A stretch of 64,000 nt of DNA from Arachis hypogaea (taxonomy: Eukaryota > Streptophyta > Magnoliopsida > Fabales > Fabaceae), in contig NC_092051.1 in the NCBI RefSeq assembly GCF_003086295.3, forward strand, positions 12,454,810 through 12,518,809. The letters are read 5' to 3'. The notes beneath the pieces were generated by a model. The model had not been told where the DNA came from, did no database searches, and saw only the letters and a program-made list of their open reading frames with translations. Positions 35,398 to 47,907 of this stretch are shown here, piece after piece. The first letter of the stretch is position 1, and every line of letters begins with the position of its first letter. A program made the translations under genes and the position numbers.

Positions 35398-35541
35398 AAT
35401 GGTTTCAAGAGATGGTGTTTCAAGAAAATCAATCATGAGATCCAATTGATGGACAACATTCTTCCTAGGGAAAAGAGGCTTTCCAGTCAAAAGTTCTGCG
35501 AAAATACATACAATGCTCCATATGTCTATAGCTGGTGTATA
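35398..35541 (-). pseudogene. Plant MAP kinase fragment, upstream exon
   Basis: The minus strand reads TTTTCAG|TATACACC and encodes YTPAIDIWSIVCIFAELLTG then KPLFPRKNVVHQLDLMIDFL and ETPSLETIA, the kinase subdomain IX-X region. It joins in frame across the CACTA target site to VRNEKARRYL at 26487 once the intron is removed. The usual Gly in WSIGCIF is Val. No earlier MAPK exon is recognised between 35542 and 37440. Confidence 0.8.
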
Positions 35542-36608
35542 CTGAAAATGGTTTCAGGTAATAGTAATTTACTGAGTGAAATATAATAGATAAGTAAAAG
35601 ACACACAAGTAGATTCATAAACCAATAAAGTATTTAGCATATGGCAAGGAAGCATAAACATTTGCAAGACCAATTATTATTTATTAACCACACGCAAGCC
35701 CCATATCCAGCACACAACTAAAACAGTAAAAGAACAAAATTTCAATCACCAAAAGAGTATAAATTCATACATAGGTAATAGATACATTCACAAGTCACCA
35801 CACATATCATCCCCTACCTCTCAACATCCACTAAATTTCTCTCCAAAAAATACAAAACACCAATCCAAAACATATTAAGATACATACATGTAAATCTAAA
35901 TATACATATGAGCTGAGTAACTTTATCTTTTTTCTCTGATCAGGCAATATCTTTAAATTTTTTACAATATATTATATACTATATTTTGATTATCCATTTT
36001 TTTTAAATTGATTAAGAAACAAATTTGTATATTTTCGGTTTAAAAAATGAATTTATATTTTAAATTAATTTTTTTCATGTTTTTTGATCAATTATGTTTA
36101 TTCATATGAATATTTTTTACTTAAAAAAAATAAAGAATAATTCCAACCCAATTTCATCCCAAATAAATTTAATGCATCCATTTTTATTGCATAAAGCCAT
36201 AATGAAAACTATTTCTAGAAATTTGCTAAGTTCACTCTAAGTTAGCCAATTAGTCATAATCACTCTTGTAAAGCTGCTCCCTAATTAAAAATAAAAGCTA
36301 AAAACTACTGTACCTATAATACATTGTCATTATAGCAAAGTTTTGAAATCAAACCGTTATCAAACCGTTCTAACTACTGGTTTATTAGTTTAATTGGTTT
36401 GACTGTAGTTCAATAAAAAAAATCGTTTTTTAATAAAATAATACATAAAATATAAATCCACAGAGTAAAACATAATTATAATCTAATATAAACTTTAAAA
36501 TATCATCAAAAGTAAAAATATTACTTAAACCACAATATTATGATCTTTTTCAAAATACAAACTCAAAAGTCAAATTAAAAAAAACAACCATAAAATGCCA
36601 TATGATAA
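35542..36608. other. AT-rich non-coding DNA
   Basis: No gene seen. A GTTTTGAAATCAAACCG segment near 36342 and GGTTTGACTG near 36395 look like parts of a degraded short element, but no clear ends are found. Confidence 0.4.
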
Positions 36609-36827
36609 ACTATTTAAGATTATTCACAATCCTAACCAACACAATAATGAAAAATCACACTTCACATATTAACTAACAACAACTATTTAAGATTATTCAT
36701 AATCCTAAACCACAAAGTAATGAAAAATCACAGTTCATAGATTAATGGACAACAATTATTTAAGATTATTCACAATCCTAAACCATACAGTAATAAAAAA
36801 TTACAGTTTACAAATTAACTAACAACA
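36609..36827. repeat. Minisatellite, three 73-bp units
   Basis: Units start at 36609, 36682 and 36755 with ACTATTTAAGATTATTCACA or close variants, and share AATGAAAAATCAC and TTAACTAACAAC. Exact 73-bp spacing. Confidence 0.85.
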
Positions 36828-37439
36828 TTAACAGTTAAAAAAAATCTAAAAGAAAGCAAATTGAGTAGTGAGCACACAGGAAGACAGGGAGCACAACTGG
36901 AGGGGCAGACCCGGCTGAAGAGGTGGAGCGCGGTAGAACAGAGATAATATATATTAACTATAATTACAAATTAAACTATTTTAAATGAAATAATTTATAT
37001 AATGATAATCTCATTTATTGTTATAAATACTGAATTAAATAAATTATTATTATTTTTTATTTGAAATTATTTTTTATTAAACTAACCTCAATATTAAATA
37101 TCAAATAATGCAAAATATAATTTCATACCCACTTTAATAACTTTACCATATATACAATAATGTTTCTCATAAAACTTAAGCAAAATAAATTATTTCAAAA
37201 CTATTTACCATCCAAATATAAAGTAATAATTCTGATATAAATTAGCTTATATATAAACATTAAATGATTAAAGTAATTACATATATATAATTATTAAAAC
37301 GACGCCATTAAAAAAAGCCCAATTTTAAACCAAAAAAAATCCAAACTAAACTAAATTATATTTATTTTATAATTTGGTTTTAATCTAATCCATTTAAACT
37401 GTTTTAAATCTGGATCCAAATTAAGATCCAAATCTAAAA
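36828..37439. other. AT-rich non-coding DNA
   Basis: Nothing recognised apart from a short GC-rich scrap at about 36880-36945. Confidence 0.4.
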
Positions 37440-37860
37440 AAAAAACCCTAATTCTGAATTTCTGATTCGGTGAGCTAGTTTTACCTTAACTCGCACAAAT
37501 TCTGAAATCCAGTTCCTCTTCTCCTTCGCCTCTTCTCCTTTCGACCGGGTAGTCTCCGCCGCAGCCGGCACCGGAGCAGGCACCGGCACCCTATTGTCTC
37601 ATTCAACTTTGAACGGGCCTCACCTCTGCTTCTCTTCTTCTGCCTTTGGTCTTCTCCGCCGTCGTCTTCACCGTCGCCGACTCGCCGTCACAGGTGTGGG
37701 CTTCCGGTTCTTTTGCTTTCCATTCGCCTCTGCTCGTGCTTCTTGCTTCTGGGTCACAGCCTCACAGGGATTGCTCAGCAGGGTTGGGATCCTCTTCGGG
37801 TGTTGCTGAGGTAGATATCTCTGGTTATCCTTCTGTTATGTTCATCATTATTTGAGTAAT
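37440..37860 (+). other. GC-rich leader-like exon of CACTA-2
   Basis: AACCCTAA-type DNA, CT-rich stretch, then CCGCCG/GTCGCCG-rich sequence. It resembles a plant 5' UTR exon; the intron would run to about 38939 before the ATG exon. No protein recognised. 37861-38939 holds no exon I can identify. Confidence 0.35.
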
Positions 37861-38974
37861 GAAGCAGCTATTAATTGGTAATATTGTGATGTGATTGCTT
37901 GCTTCTACTCTTTGTTGTTAGTTTCAAGATTTAATAGTGGTTCTTAATGTATATTATTGCCTCTAAGTAGCACCATTATGGCCTGGTATCAATACCAAGA
38001 ATCTTGCTACATACTTTATAGATGGGAAGATAATGATATTTTATATTGAATTCTGTCTTTTTGGCTTGCATTTCCATGAACATGAGTTGTATTGGTCTTC
38101 CAACATAATTTCTCTTTGGCTTTATAAATTAGGCATGATTTGTGAGTCTTTACATTGAGATCATAAAATTTCATAGGCAATCATACATGGCATATAGACT
38201 GCAAATGTATAATGTTATCCCTATGGTGATGCCCCTAAAACTTTTGATAGCCAATAATATTAAGTTTATGCCAATAATATTATTATGTGCATGGTTGAGA
38301 AGCATACTCTAGAGGGTTTGATTAGTAACTCAGTGTTTGTTAGTTCTTTAATTCTCTGAGTACGTTCCCCATTCTTAATATTTTTGGAAATGTGTGATTG
38401 AACATCAACCTTGATAGAAATTAGGTCTTGTTAGACATCAACCTTCAATAATGTGATTTTTTTTATTGTTGAAATATTTGTTTTGGACCGAGTGTTCAAC
38501 TCATTATTCTTTTCCTTCACCAATCACCAGAACCTTTTTCGGCATACAATGCTACCGTGGAACTCTCTAACTAGAAGATGATACTGTATCAGTTCTTTCC
38601 TATATAATATAATGAACATGTTCCTTTAATTGCACAAACTCTGCAGATTCTAATAAAGATTATCTGCATGCTTGCTTCTATTCTAATTGCATCAGACTTA
38701 TGTTATTCCTTTTTCTTTAGCAGTTAGATCACTGTATTTTATAATTGTGGGCTAGTAAGTGGTGCCCTGCTTACTATGTATTGACATTTATAATGAAGCT
38801 TTGCATCGATCCAAGAAAATAGTCACTTTCTTTTATTAGTTGTGGATATTTTGAGAAAATATTGTAAATATCAATTAGTAAGTATGCCAAATTTTTCTTC
38901 GGACCTAGTAGCCAGTTTGTAAAACAGAATTAATTTTGCAGAGGGTATTAAGATTTCCGTCGTCTTCTTCAAAG

Positions 38975-40716
38975 ATGTGGGCCGTTCGTTGTCTTCCTCT
39001 CAAGTAAGTTGTCTTCTTCCTCTTCCTTTCTTTCTATTTGTCTCGGGGCTGATTGTTTAATCGTGCGAGTTCTTTCTATAGGAATCGAGTGCTGAGAGCT
39101 TATTGCTCCAAAGCTACTTGGGTGGTGGAAGATGATTCTGGAACTTCCAAAAGGGTATTTTACTGAAAAACCATTTATTTGAATTAATAATACATGTTAG
39201 TGCTTATTTTATTTAAAATTATGCAGATGTCTAATACACTTCCCTCATTACACGCGTCTTCAAATGTTGAGACAAGTCAAAGGAAGCTCTTCCCTCATTA
39301 CACGCGTCTTCAAATGTTGAGACAAGTCAAAGGAAGCTAAAACTGGACTTGGCAGGAGAAGGGTACGTTTATATAGAATAAATGTACATAACAATTAAAC
39401 TACTTATTAATAGAATAAGAAAATAGATACTTATTCAGATATAAATAATGAATATAATGATTGAATAAGAAATTAATTAAAATACATACATCCTGAAAAT
39501 CTTTATTAATTTGTTTTGAATGGGTCTTATTAGTTATTATTATATCTCAATTTCAATGATATATATAATATTTCTGATTAGTTATTAGTAGTTTTTAAGG
39601 GTATTATAGCATTTTCTGGTAATTACAAATGACTCTTGAGTTTCCCCTAGTTTTGTATTTTTTTATATATTTAACATTTAACCATGACAAACTGCTTTGT
39701 AATATACCATTGTTCATTAATTTATTGATGTCCACTATAAGAAGATTTCACTCCTTTGGTGCTTGATCTGTTGTCATCAACAGATTTTGTTGTGTGTTTT
39801 GTGGGGATAGATTTACTTCCTTAACAATTTTTTTGGATTTAGGATAAATTTATTCTGTTTTTACTATTAGAACAGGGCCTTATCATTCTAAGTTTACTTC
39901 CTTAACACCATACAAGACTACAATAATTTTATTTTTTGAAGTTAACCTTTTATATTGTATTCCGATTGATATTAAGTAATATCTACAGATTTTTACCTTC
40001 ACTTACCGCGGCTCATGCAATTTCGGACATCATTAAAGGGCATTACTCTCAGCCATGGCTTTCGTGGAAAAAGATACCAGATGCTACTAGGAAATTTTGG
40101 TGGGAAAAGTTCAAAGTAGGTTTTAGAGAAACGTTTAATCTTTGGTAGATTAAGAATTAGTTCTAAGTTTGAAAAATATAATATATATCAACTTATAACT
40201 ATTCTTGCTTGTGTTGATTATCCAGAGCAAACATCAGTTTTTTCCTCCAGATCTTTATTGGGCTCGAAAAAATTTTGAGAGGCGAGATGTGGCGTTACTA
40301 AAAAATTTGTTGGGAAAAGCTCGTGCAAGTCGTGTCAAACCTCAATGGATAGAAGATGGTGTGTGGGATGCTCTCTGTGCTTATTGGAATACTGACACTG
40401 GGTTTCTACAAAAGAGCGTGCAAGGCAAGTCAAATCGAGCATCTGGTTGCAGCGGATTTGGAGCGGCTCTTCGTACTGCTGGCCCAATTTCCGTTACCCA
40501 ACACAAAACTAATATGGTGATGTTATAGAAAAACTTAGATCTTTTATGTTATAATTTTATACACTTCAATTGGTAGTTGATACTCATAGGTTTTTTAATT
40601 TATATGTTTGGTAGAAAATATCATTAAAGAGGATTCCAACACAGTTAGAATTGTTTGCGAAGACCCACAAACACAAAGATGAGACATGGGTGGATAAGAA
40701 ATCAAAACATGTTGAG
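38975..40716 (+). pseudogene. Plant transposase (Ptta/En/Spm, Transposase_24-like)
   Basis: Exons 38975-39003 (MWAVRCLPL) and 39082-39154 start the gene. Another starts at 39227 and contains a 50-bp tandem duplication that shifts its frame. Exons 39989-40115, 40226-40516 and 40615-40716 then encode QPWLSWKKIPDATRKFWWEK, VKPQWIEDGVWDALCAYW, FLQKSVQGKSNRASG and QLELFAKTHKHKDETWVD. The last blocks match the Transposase_24 family, which accompanies the main transposase in plant CACTA elements and probably binds subterminal repeats. No DDE transposase (TnpD) is seen. The frameshifting duplication makes full function unlikely. The N-terminal exons are joined to this gene by inference only. Confidence 0.68.
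39239..39338 (+). repeat. 50-bp perfect tandem duplication
   Basis: Two adjacent identical units starting CTTCCCTCATTACACGCGTC at 39239 and 39289. Fifty is not a multiple of three, so it breaks the reading frame of the transposase-like exon. Confidence 0.92.
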
Positions 40717-41232
40717 GTGAGTCTATTTTAATCAAAATATATATCTCTCCCTCTGTATATATTATTTTAATATTGCATTAGGGCTAGTGTTTCAGCTCAC
40801 AGGGCTGTTCTGTTATTTTTTATCAACATATATGCCCCCTCTGTAGTTGTAATATTTATAGGGAATGCAAATATCATCATATTGTATTGGTGCTGATGTG
40901 CATTAGTTGTAGCATCCTTTTGGAAATTCCAATAGAGAAAGGCCTTACAAGTTGTAATTAAACTATAAATATAAGAGGGAATGAAAATATCATGTTAGTA
41001 ATATAAAATCAGCCATATTCATAATTACTGTTATTTGTTATTAGTTGTGGGAAGAGAACATATTACATAGACAGTAATCTAAAATCACACAAACACAATT
41101 ATATATTCTTCTTCGCAAAGAATATATGCATTTATTTACTAGTTACAAGTCCCACCCCATAACTTATTATAAAATCATATGGCATGCTAAAATAATATCA
41201 TAGAAGATATAAACAATTAAATGAGATGAGTT
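40717..41232. other. CACTA-2 non-coding interval
   Basis: AT-rich; includes the 3' flank of the antisense Nod19-type exon. Nothing else recognised. Confidence 0.4.
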
Positions 41233-41469
41233 TTAGTTGTTGTGATGTGGGAGGTCATCAGCAACAAGGAGGTAGAAAAGTCCCATAACACCACTATGCA
41301 GCTTAGTGTTGCTGTAGTCAACCTCCAAAGTCAAAACTTCACCATTAGAGATCTTGATAGAGCCAGGTTGAGGGTAGCAAGTTGTCATTCCCACCAGGTA
41401 CCCTTTCTCATTTCCTGCTTCACTTCCATTTCCATATTTTGGTAGTGAATTGCATATGACTCTTCCATC
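41233..41469 (-). pseudogene. Stress up-regulated Nod19-type protein, captured last exon
   Basis: The minus strand, after a TTTCAG acceptor, encodes DGRVICNSLPKYGNGSEAGN then EKGYLVGMTTCYPQPGSIKI, VDYSNTKLHSGVMGLFYLLV and ADDLPHHNN with TAA at 41235-41233. The TCYPQPGS and GVMGLFYxLVA phrases identify the C-terminus of the legume Nod19/SNOD19-like secreted family. The exon is open and appears undamaged, but the other exons are absent. It lies antisense to the transposase-like gene within the CACTA right arm, so it is a transduplicated fragment. Confidence 0.78.
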
Positions 41470-41783
41470 CTGAAATTAGTTAAAGTAAAATTAGTTTGGC
41501 AAAAATATCTTGTTTAGGAGTCAAACATCAACCACCAAAGAACATTTATGATTCTATGCGATAACATGAGTATAGTGATGCTCATAGCTAATCCATAGCT
41601 AATCCAGTGTTATGCAAATTGGTCGACCGATTAGCGACTGATTCACTCAGCGACCGATTTAGTGACCGATATTCTTTGGTGAGGGTTTGGTGGCCCTGAA
41701 CACAAATCGGTCGCTATTTTCTTATTAGCGACCACCCAAATTGGTCGCTAAATCGGTCGCTAATCCGATAATTTCTTGTAGTG

Positions 41784-43161
41784 TTGTGTTTTCAAAGCGT
41801 TTGTTCTATATTTAGTTTCATAAATTAAATTATAATTTAATTAATATAATATTTTAATTATTTTTTAAATTATATATTGTTTAAATGTAGTTGGTCTTTT
41901 TATATTATATAATTATTTATTATTTTTAATTCTGAAAAAATTCAAAATTTAATTCCTGTGCATTATACTTTATAACTTCTCAACGTTAAAAAATCTTGAT
42001 AATAATTTTTTAGATGCTAATGAGTCGAATAATAATTTTTAATAAATTTTTAGAAATAATTTATTGTTTTATTTTAAATTCATAAATATAAAAAAATGTA
42101 AATTTTTTGAAATCTGAACTAAAATACTAAAATTAGATTTCTATTCTTATTATTTTGATCTTTTTAAAATTTTATTTAAATTTAAATAAAAATATTTTTT
42201 TATTGGTATTTGTGTTTTAAAATTAATGAATATACATAACCCATTAACTTAAAAGTAAGATTTATTACTTATATAGCTAGGATAAACATAATAAATCAAA
42301 TTAAGTTGATTCGATTTATTATTGATGCAATATATACATGGTAAATTAAATCAACTTAATTCAATTTATATAAAAATATTCAGGATACGGCGTATAACTA
42401 ATTCTAATTTAAAATATTTATGTAATTTTAAACTCTATTTATTTTATTAGCCTAAATTACTCTACTTTTTATAAGTAGAGATTTAAAATTAGATTCAGTC
42501 GCTCAATTTCAAAAATAACATATACTAGAGTCAAAATATTTCTTACGTATAGCTAGTAGAAAATGTGATTTATCATTCTAATCTTATACGTTTAATTTAA
42601 AAAGATATACCTTGGTCAAATATCATTCATTGAAAAACGACATCTATATGTATACATTGAAAGCTAAGAGAATGCATAAACGATTCTAATATAATTTAAA
42701 AATTGTTTTAAGTAAACAACAATTATTTTAAAAAAATTTCTAATTAGTAGAGTAATATAACACTTTCATGATGCCAATAGGCATTTACTCCGATTCTCAT
42801 TCTAAAAGTTACATTTTGGAATAAAAAATTGTAAAGTTTGAAGAATTCGTTACATCGTGAATTCACGACGTAAACCAAAAAGGTTTTTTTTTGGATGATA
42901 ACCTTTGGTTTAGATGGGAGAACTTGCATATAATATTATTAGTGCATGCCATTTATAATATAATAAAATAAATAATCATCAAAGTATGTACCAAAAAAAA
43001 TTCTGATGTAGTAATTTAAATTATATTTATATTTTTTTTTGTTCAAACAATTTTTTGTACTAAAGTGTCTTTGTCTTATATTTTGTATTTGTATGTAGTA
43101 TCAAACACACCTATGATAACATACACATCTTTTTTCTGTAGTTTTGAAAAATGTTAAGTAA
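41784..43161. other. AT-rich flank between CACTA-2 and duplicated segment
   Basis: No gene seen on either strand; long A/T runs and one short open frame (42744-42929, minus) with no recognisable domain. Confidence 0.45.
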
Positions 43162-46100
43162 ATAAACACAGGTTTTGCTTGTTGTCAGCTCAATAAATTC
43201 TTATATGAATCAGATAAGATATTAACTGATTGATGAAACCGTCCTGCATGAACCACAATGAAAGAAATATAAATTTCCTTGGAGATGAAATATACTTTGT
43301 TTTAAATTAAGGTTTCTTTTATAGTGCATTCTTTCTCTTTTTTTTTTTTTTTTTTTTTGCCAAAAATTTAATTTATTCAGTCAGAAATCAAGGTAACAAA
43401 TTAATTCCGTTAAAGTCAAAACTAACTTATTTATTTGATGTAATTCCTAGGATACATGTCATTATTGTTTCATGCTCACTGAGAACTTGTATGGATATCT
43501 CCCTTTTTAAAGTTGGTGGAAAGCAGATGCACAGGCTGAATTTGCCTTTTTAATTGCAAAGATAATTTATAACAATGAAATTAAAGGATTGGTTGTCATG
43601 GTTAAATTTATAATTTACCTCTTAGGTCCTAGATATCTTAGTATGCTATGTCTTATGTTGCTCAAATTCATCTGTTGCATGAACCATTCATATATGTATC
43701 TTTCCATATATCTCATTATCTATTTTCTTAAAGGTGTGGTTTCTTTGATGATTCCATCAATATCATTGTTTATTTAGTTGTTAATCCAACACTTTGTTCA
43801 TGTAAAATAAATTGAATGCTTCTAGGTTTGGGTAAAGTGGGGAGAGAGACGCCAGTTCATTGCCCAGAACAAGCTAGGTAACTTAATTGATAATTTTTTA
43901 TAATAGATCAGTTGTTCATTCCTTCTTTGAATTGTCAAGTTATATTTAGGTCTTCCTAGTTTGTGATTAGTTCAACAATTGTCAGTGATTTGACTTTTAG
44001 GTTGGATAGTACTTGATTTTGTTACAAAGTAGAAATTTGCTTCGATTCACACTTTCACTGTATCAACTGGTCTTTCACTCACTTACAGCTCATAACAAGC
44101 ATGCCAGTAGCATTTGTCATAGTATACATAAGATGTAGCTAATTGAAATGCAGATTTTGATTATTTGGGAAGTCTTTTGTTGAACAAATTTTACAAAAAT
44201 ATATTCCTGTTGCCTCCATCTAGGCATGTTTATTATGCATGGTGATGCTCATTTAAATTGTTTAGGAAGTATTTTTCTTAAAATTTTACAAAAATATAAT
44301 TATTTCTATACTTTTATTTGCATATATAATAAAACTTCTAATATCTGGTTTTAGTGCTTTTTGAGAAAAGGGATAGTTTCCTCAGTGCTTTTTTAAACTT
44401 GTTATTATACCAGTTGCAATTTGGATTAGTATGGCTTAGAGGATGTATCATTAGCTCATTACTTTAAACACAAACTATATTACCTTACTAACACAAGTTG
44501 AGGCTAAAATCATGTTTGGGCTTTGGGAGTTGGGACATAGCTCAGCTCAATTTTATTGAGCATATTTGAAATGAATTGAGACTTGGTTTGCATGCTTCAA
44601 TTCATTAACTGGGCTACTTTTTCAATGCCAAGACAAACATGCACTATGATTCTAATTAGATCCAATGATAGTTGCATAGTTAACGGAACTAGCTTTTCAA
44701 GGTTGAATTGGTGATTTTAAAGAATAAGCTATAAACCTCAAAGTGTCCATATTGTTAAATATTCGATGTTCTGAATGCTGCATGACATCTACATCTTCAA
44801 AAAACTACCCTGAATTTAGTTTATAATTAATTTTCAGTTGAACCAGTGGGACGATCTTATTTTTCACTTCCTCCCGCCAGGCTCACCTTTCTTTCTGTTA
44901 TATTTTTATGCTTACATATATTCTTTACAGGGATGACTTCCTGTCACAAGGTAGTTGGTGATATCAGTGCACTTAGGAGGTTGTATTATAATATGTACAA
45001 ATTTTCTTATTTTACAAAAATAGTTTTGCACTTGGTTGACTCGGTTAAGTAACAACAGAAGAAGGAAGTATGTAATGCATGAATCGTAATAAAATAATGG
45101 CCTAATTAAGCAACAAGATCCGTTAGTTTACCTTAGGTTTCTTGAAATTTATTACCATGTTAATATTCTGGGGTAAAAAGTAAGTGAAAGATTATTGTGC
45201 GATTTTATGTTCATCTGTCCTGTGTTTGTGGTTTTTTTTCCTTGGTACTGTTCACTAATTTAGACAAGTGCCTTTCTCTAATATGCCCTCATTTTCAGGA
45301 ATGTCACGATACACATATTTCATAACAATTTGATCACCGGTGAAAACTCATATAGCAAACTCTCTCTTGTTGATTTGAGGAGCTGTTTGATTTAGCCAAT
45401 TCAGATTCAACTCCCACTTCTCAGTACCAATTTAGCATTACCGTTTTTTAGCTCTATAATGAACAGGTATTGTTCTCTTTTACTTACTATATACAACTAT
45501 TCTGGTATCCAATGTTTGCTTCCTGGTAACTGTTGGCATTAGATTATCAAGGCCTTTTTTTTAAATGTTCCTGCAGGCTAGAGATCTTGTCTTGATTTTG
45601 CAATGACTCCTTCTCATTGAGGTAAATATTTGTCATGGAATTTCGTAGCAGACAACATGTTAGTTTATTAGTTATGTATTTTTAGTTTTTACTGACTTCC
45701 TGAAGTTCCTTTCTAGCAGTAGCATCGATAGTTGTAAAGACGGTTCTCATGATGTTTTGAGAATCTCTAGTAAAACATCTCAAGATGGTTAATAATAATA
45801 TTATCGTTCTTTGGCAATAAAGGTCATTTGAATTGGGAGTTTGGCACAGCCCAATATTTTTCATTGTATGGTAATTTGTTTTTCTTGTTCAATGTTCATC
45901 TCAGGTGCAAGATTTACACCTTATTATTACTGACTATTTCTTTTGAGTGGAGCAGTGATACAAGCCCCCTTTCTTATTAGCAGGTTAATATTGTGTACAT
46001 TAAAATTGCACTTTCATGGATATTCTGATATTTTGGAAACTATGAGAGTAGACTATTAATTATTTCTTTATTATGCATATATATCAATTTTATAGATAAA

Positions 46101-46491
46101 GATAATGTTCCTAGCTATATAGATACATACGGGTAGAAAAATGATACAAAACTCTATTGTAATTAGAACATACAAAGTGAGTATATGCCGTGAGTATATG
46201 CCAATCAAGCAGTTTCCAGAACTCTTTCAAAATGCAGCTGTGAGTATATGCTGAGCAGGAAAAGAGGGGAATTTGTGTGATATTCAGTACAGTTTGAATA
46301 ATATGTATCAGCTTTGCGTAGGGTCTTACATTTTGTTAAGGTCTAAAAGGAAGTTAGGGTGTTTAATGCGACCATTCAAATGGTTATTGTAATTGATGTT
46401 AGTTCAGAACAATTGGAATTTTTAATTTATGCATGTTAAAATTGCTGATTATATCTCCCTTTCTCTAATAATTCTTCATGCATTTGTACAG

Positions 46492-46608
46492 GATCTGCCA
46501 CAGACCTTTCCTGGCCATCCATGGTTGGACACTCCCGAGGGACATGCTGCTCTTAGACGTGTTCTTGTTGTTTATTCTTTATGCGATTCTAATGTTGGAT
46601 ATTGTCAG
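46492..46608 (+). pseudogene. TBC (Rab-GAP) domain exon fragment, copy 2
   Basis: Same 117-bp exon as 24188-24304 but closer to the family consensus: WLDTPEGHAALRR, DSNVGYCQ. The catalytic-type YxQ motif is intact in this copy. Only one exon of the TBC domain is present. Confidence 0.75.
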
Positions 46609-47723
46609 GTGGATTTGATCTGCTCTTCCTTCTTATCTGAATTATTTTTCCCTCTCTTAAGTTCTTGTTGGATGATCTAGCCTCCTTGTTTTCAGGATGC
46701 TTGTATTGTAGATCAGAATTGTAAAATTTAATAACTTAATAACTTAACTGTTACTGTTATAATGTGAATAAATGTCAATTTAGGACATTGTGCTATTTCA
46801 TTGCCCTAGATTTACATTATTAAAGAGGCATTTGCACCTGTTCAGTTTAACTTTTGTTAGCTCGACATTTTATTTTAATAGTGTAATAGAGAGGAATTGG
46901 GTGTATAATAAAGCGGTGGTTTGTAATTTTGAAGTGTAAAGGTTTTGGAAAATCTTTACTCACTCTTGATCTCAACATCTGAAGGCAACAAGCAAAAATA
47001 CGGATGCATTTAGGAAATATAAATTCCCTTATTAATTATTATACATATATCAGCAGATCACTTTAGAGGATTCATTTGGTAATTATTTATCAACAAAAGT
47101 TATGAGATGTAGATTTATTTTTTTAGGGTGAGATGTCGCCAGTTTCAGGGATAATGGCAATGAAGAACGATCGATATTTATTTAATAGCTAATAACTACC
47201 TGAGTATTTAATTTCTGTGACATTTATGTAAGCAATCCATTTAATTTTTGTAAATAATTTTAGATAAAATATAATCTTTAAAAAGGAGCAGGTTACTTCC
47301 ATAGGTGAATTATACTACAAGATCAATGATTATATCTTACAAAACTTGATCTTCAATTATAATGGCAAAAAAGCTGTCAATTGGAGAATAAAACGATGCC
47401 TCCCTCCCATCTTGTTATTGGGAAAAATTGCATGAAAGAATGTAGCCAAGTACTAAAAAGGTCTAAACGAGAAAGTTTACAGGATGACATTTCCCTTCGT
47501 TCTATAAACAAAAATGAATTTATCTTCTTTACTCATTCTATAGAGTATGTTTTACTTCAATCTTTTAAAGGGCTGCGTCTTGGAATAAGGACAGGTTCAG
47601 TGATGTATCATCTATTACATGCCCACACTGACCTGTGCTTCATGAAATACAAAGAGAAGACTGCAGATGCAGATCATTCATCTCTACAAGTTCTTTAGTA
47701 ATTCATCTTGAGAAGCTATCAAC

Positions 47724-47905
47724 CTTCTTCAGCATCTGTAGAGCAGCCCTGCCACCCTCGACACAAGTAACTGTTGCCCTATATTTCTGTAAAACACCTT
47801 CTGCAACTTTTCTGTTCACTGCATTAGCATCAACCACCAAAATTCTTTTTTGTAATGATAGATTCCCAAGTTTGGATACTTTCTTTCTAGTTGTTTGCCT
47901 TTTTT
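47724..47905 (-). pseudogene. Cytokinin-receptor-type receiver domain fragment, copy 2
   Basis: Same peptide as 25602-25421 with the same Asp-to-Ala change (VVDAN), so that change predates the duplication. The gypsy LTR cuts the frame upstream of KRQTTRKK. Confidence 0.7.
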
Positions 47906-47907
47906 CA

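Larger units (their letters stand above)
37440..41783 (+). mobile_element. CACTA element 2, right part with transposase-like gene
   Basis: The right terminus at 41783 is the inverse of CACTACAAGAAATTATCGG, preceded by repeated subterminal words around GGTCGCTA/TAGCGACC (about 41618-41770), as expected for a CACTA element. Inside are a Transposase_24-like gene (38975-40716) and an antisense host exon (41233-41469). No left terminus with the same repeats was found in the window, so the left edge is arbitrary: it is set at the GC-rich leader-like segment 37440-37860, which may be its 5' exon. Confidence 0.6.
43162..47907 (+). repeat. 4.7-kb duplicated segment, copy 2
   Basis: Direct near-identical copy of 20872-25604, with a longer T-run (near 43340) and scattered substitutions and 1-3 bp indels. 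Its right end abuts the TG of a gypsy LTR at 47908, so the copy may continue beyond the inserted element. Confidence 0.92.

Noticed and set aside
19727..35541. A Helitron as the carrier of the TBC, receiver and MAPK fragments
   Set aside because: Helitrons often carry mixed gene pieces, but I could not find a convincing TC start and hairpin-CTRR end; left unassigned rather than called.
39734..39750. CACTATAAGAAGATTTC as a CACTA left terminus
   Set aside because: It lies between exons of the transposase-like gene, has no subterminal repeats next to it and no matching partner end.
26808..41783. One large CACTA element from TACTACAAGAAA (26808) to the inverse CACTACAAGAAA end (41783)
   Set aside because: The subterminal repeats differ (AGCGTAGCC words on the left, TAGCGACC on the right), and the interval crosses the right end and target duplication of the 26578-35395 element.
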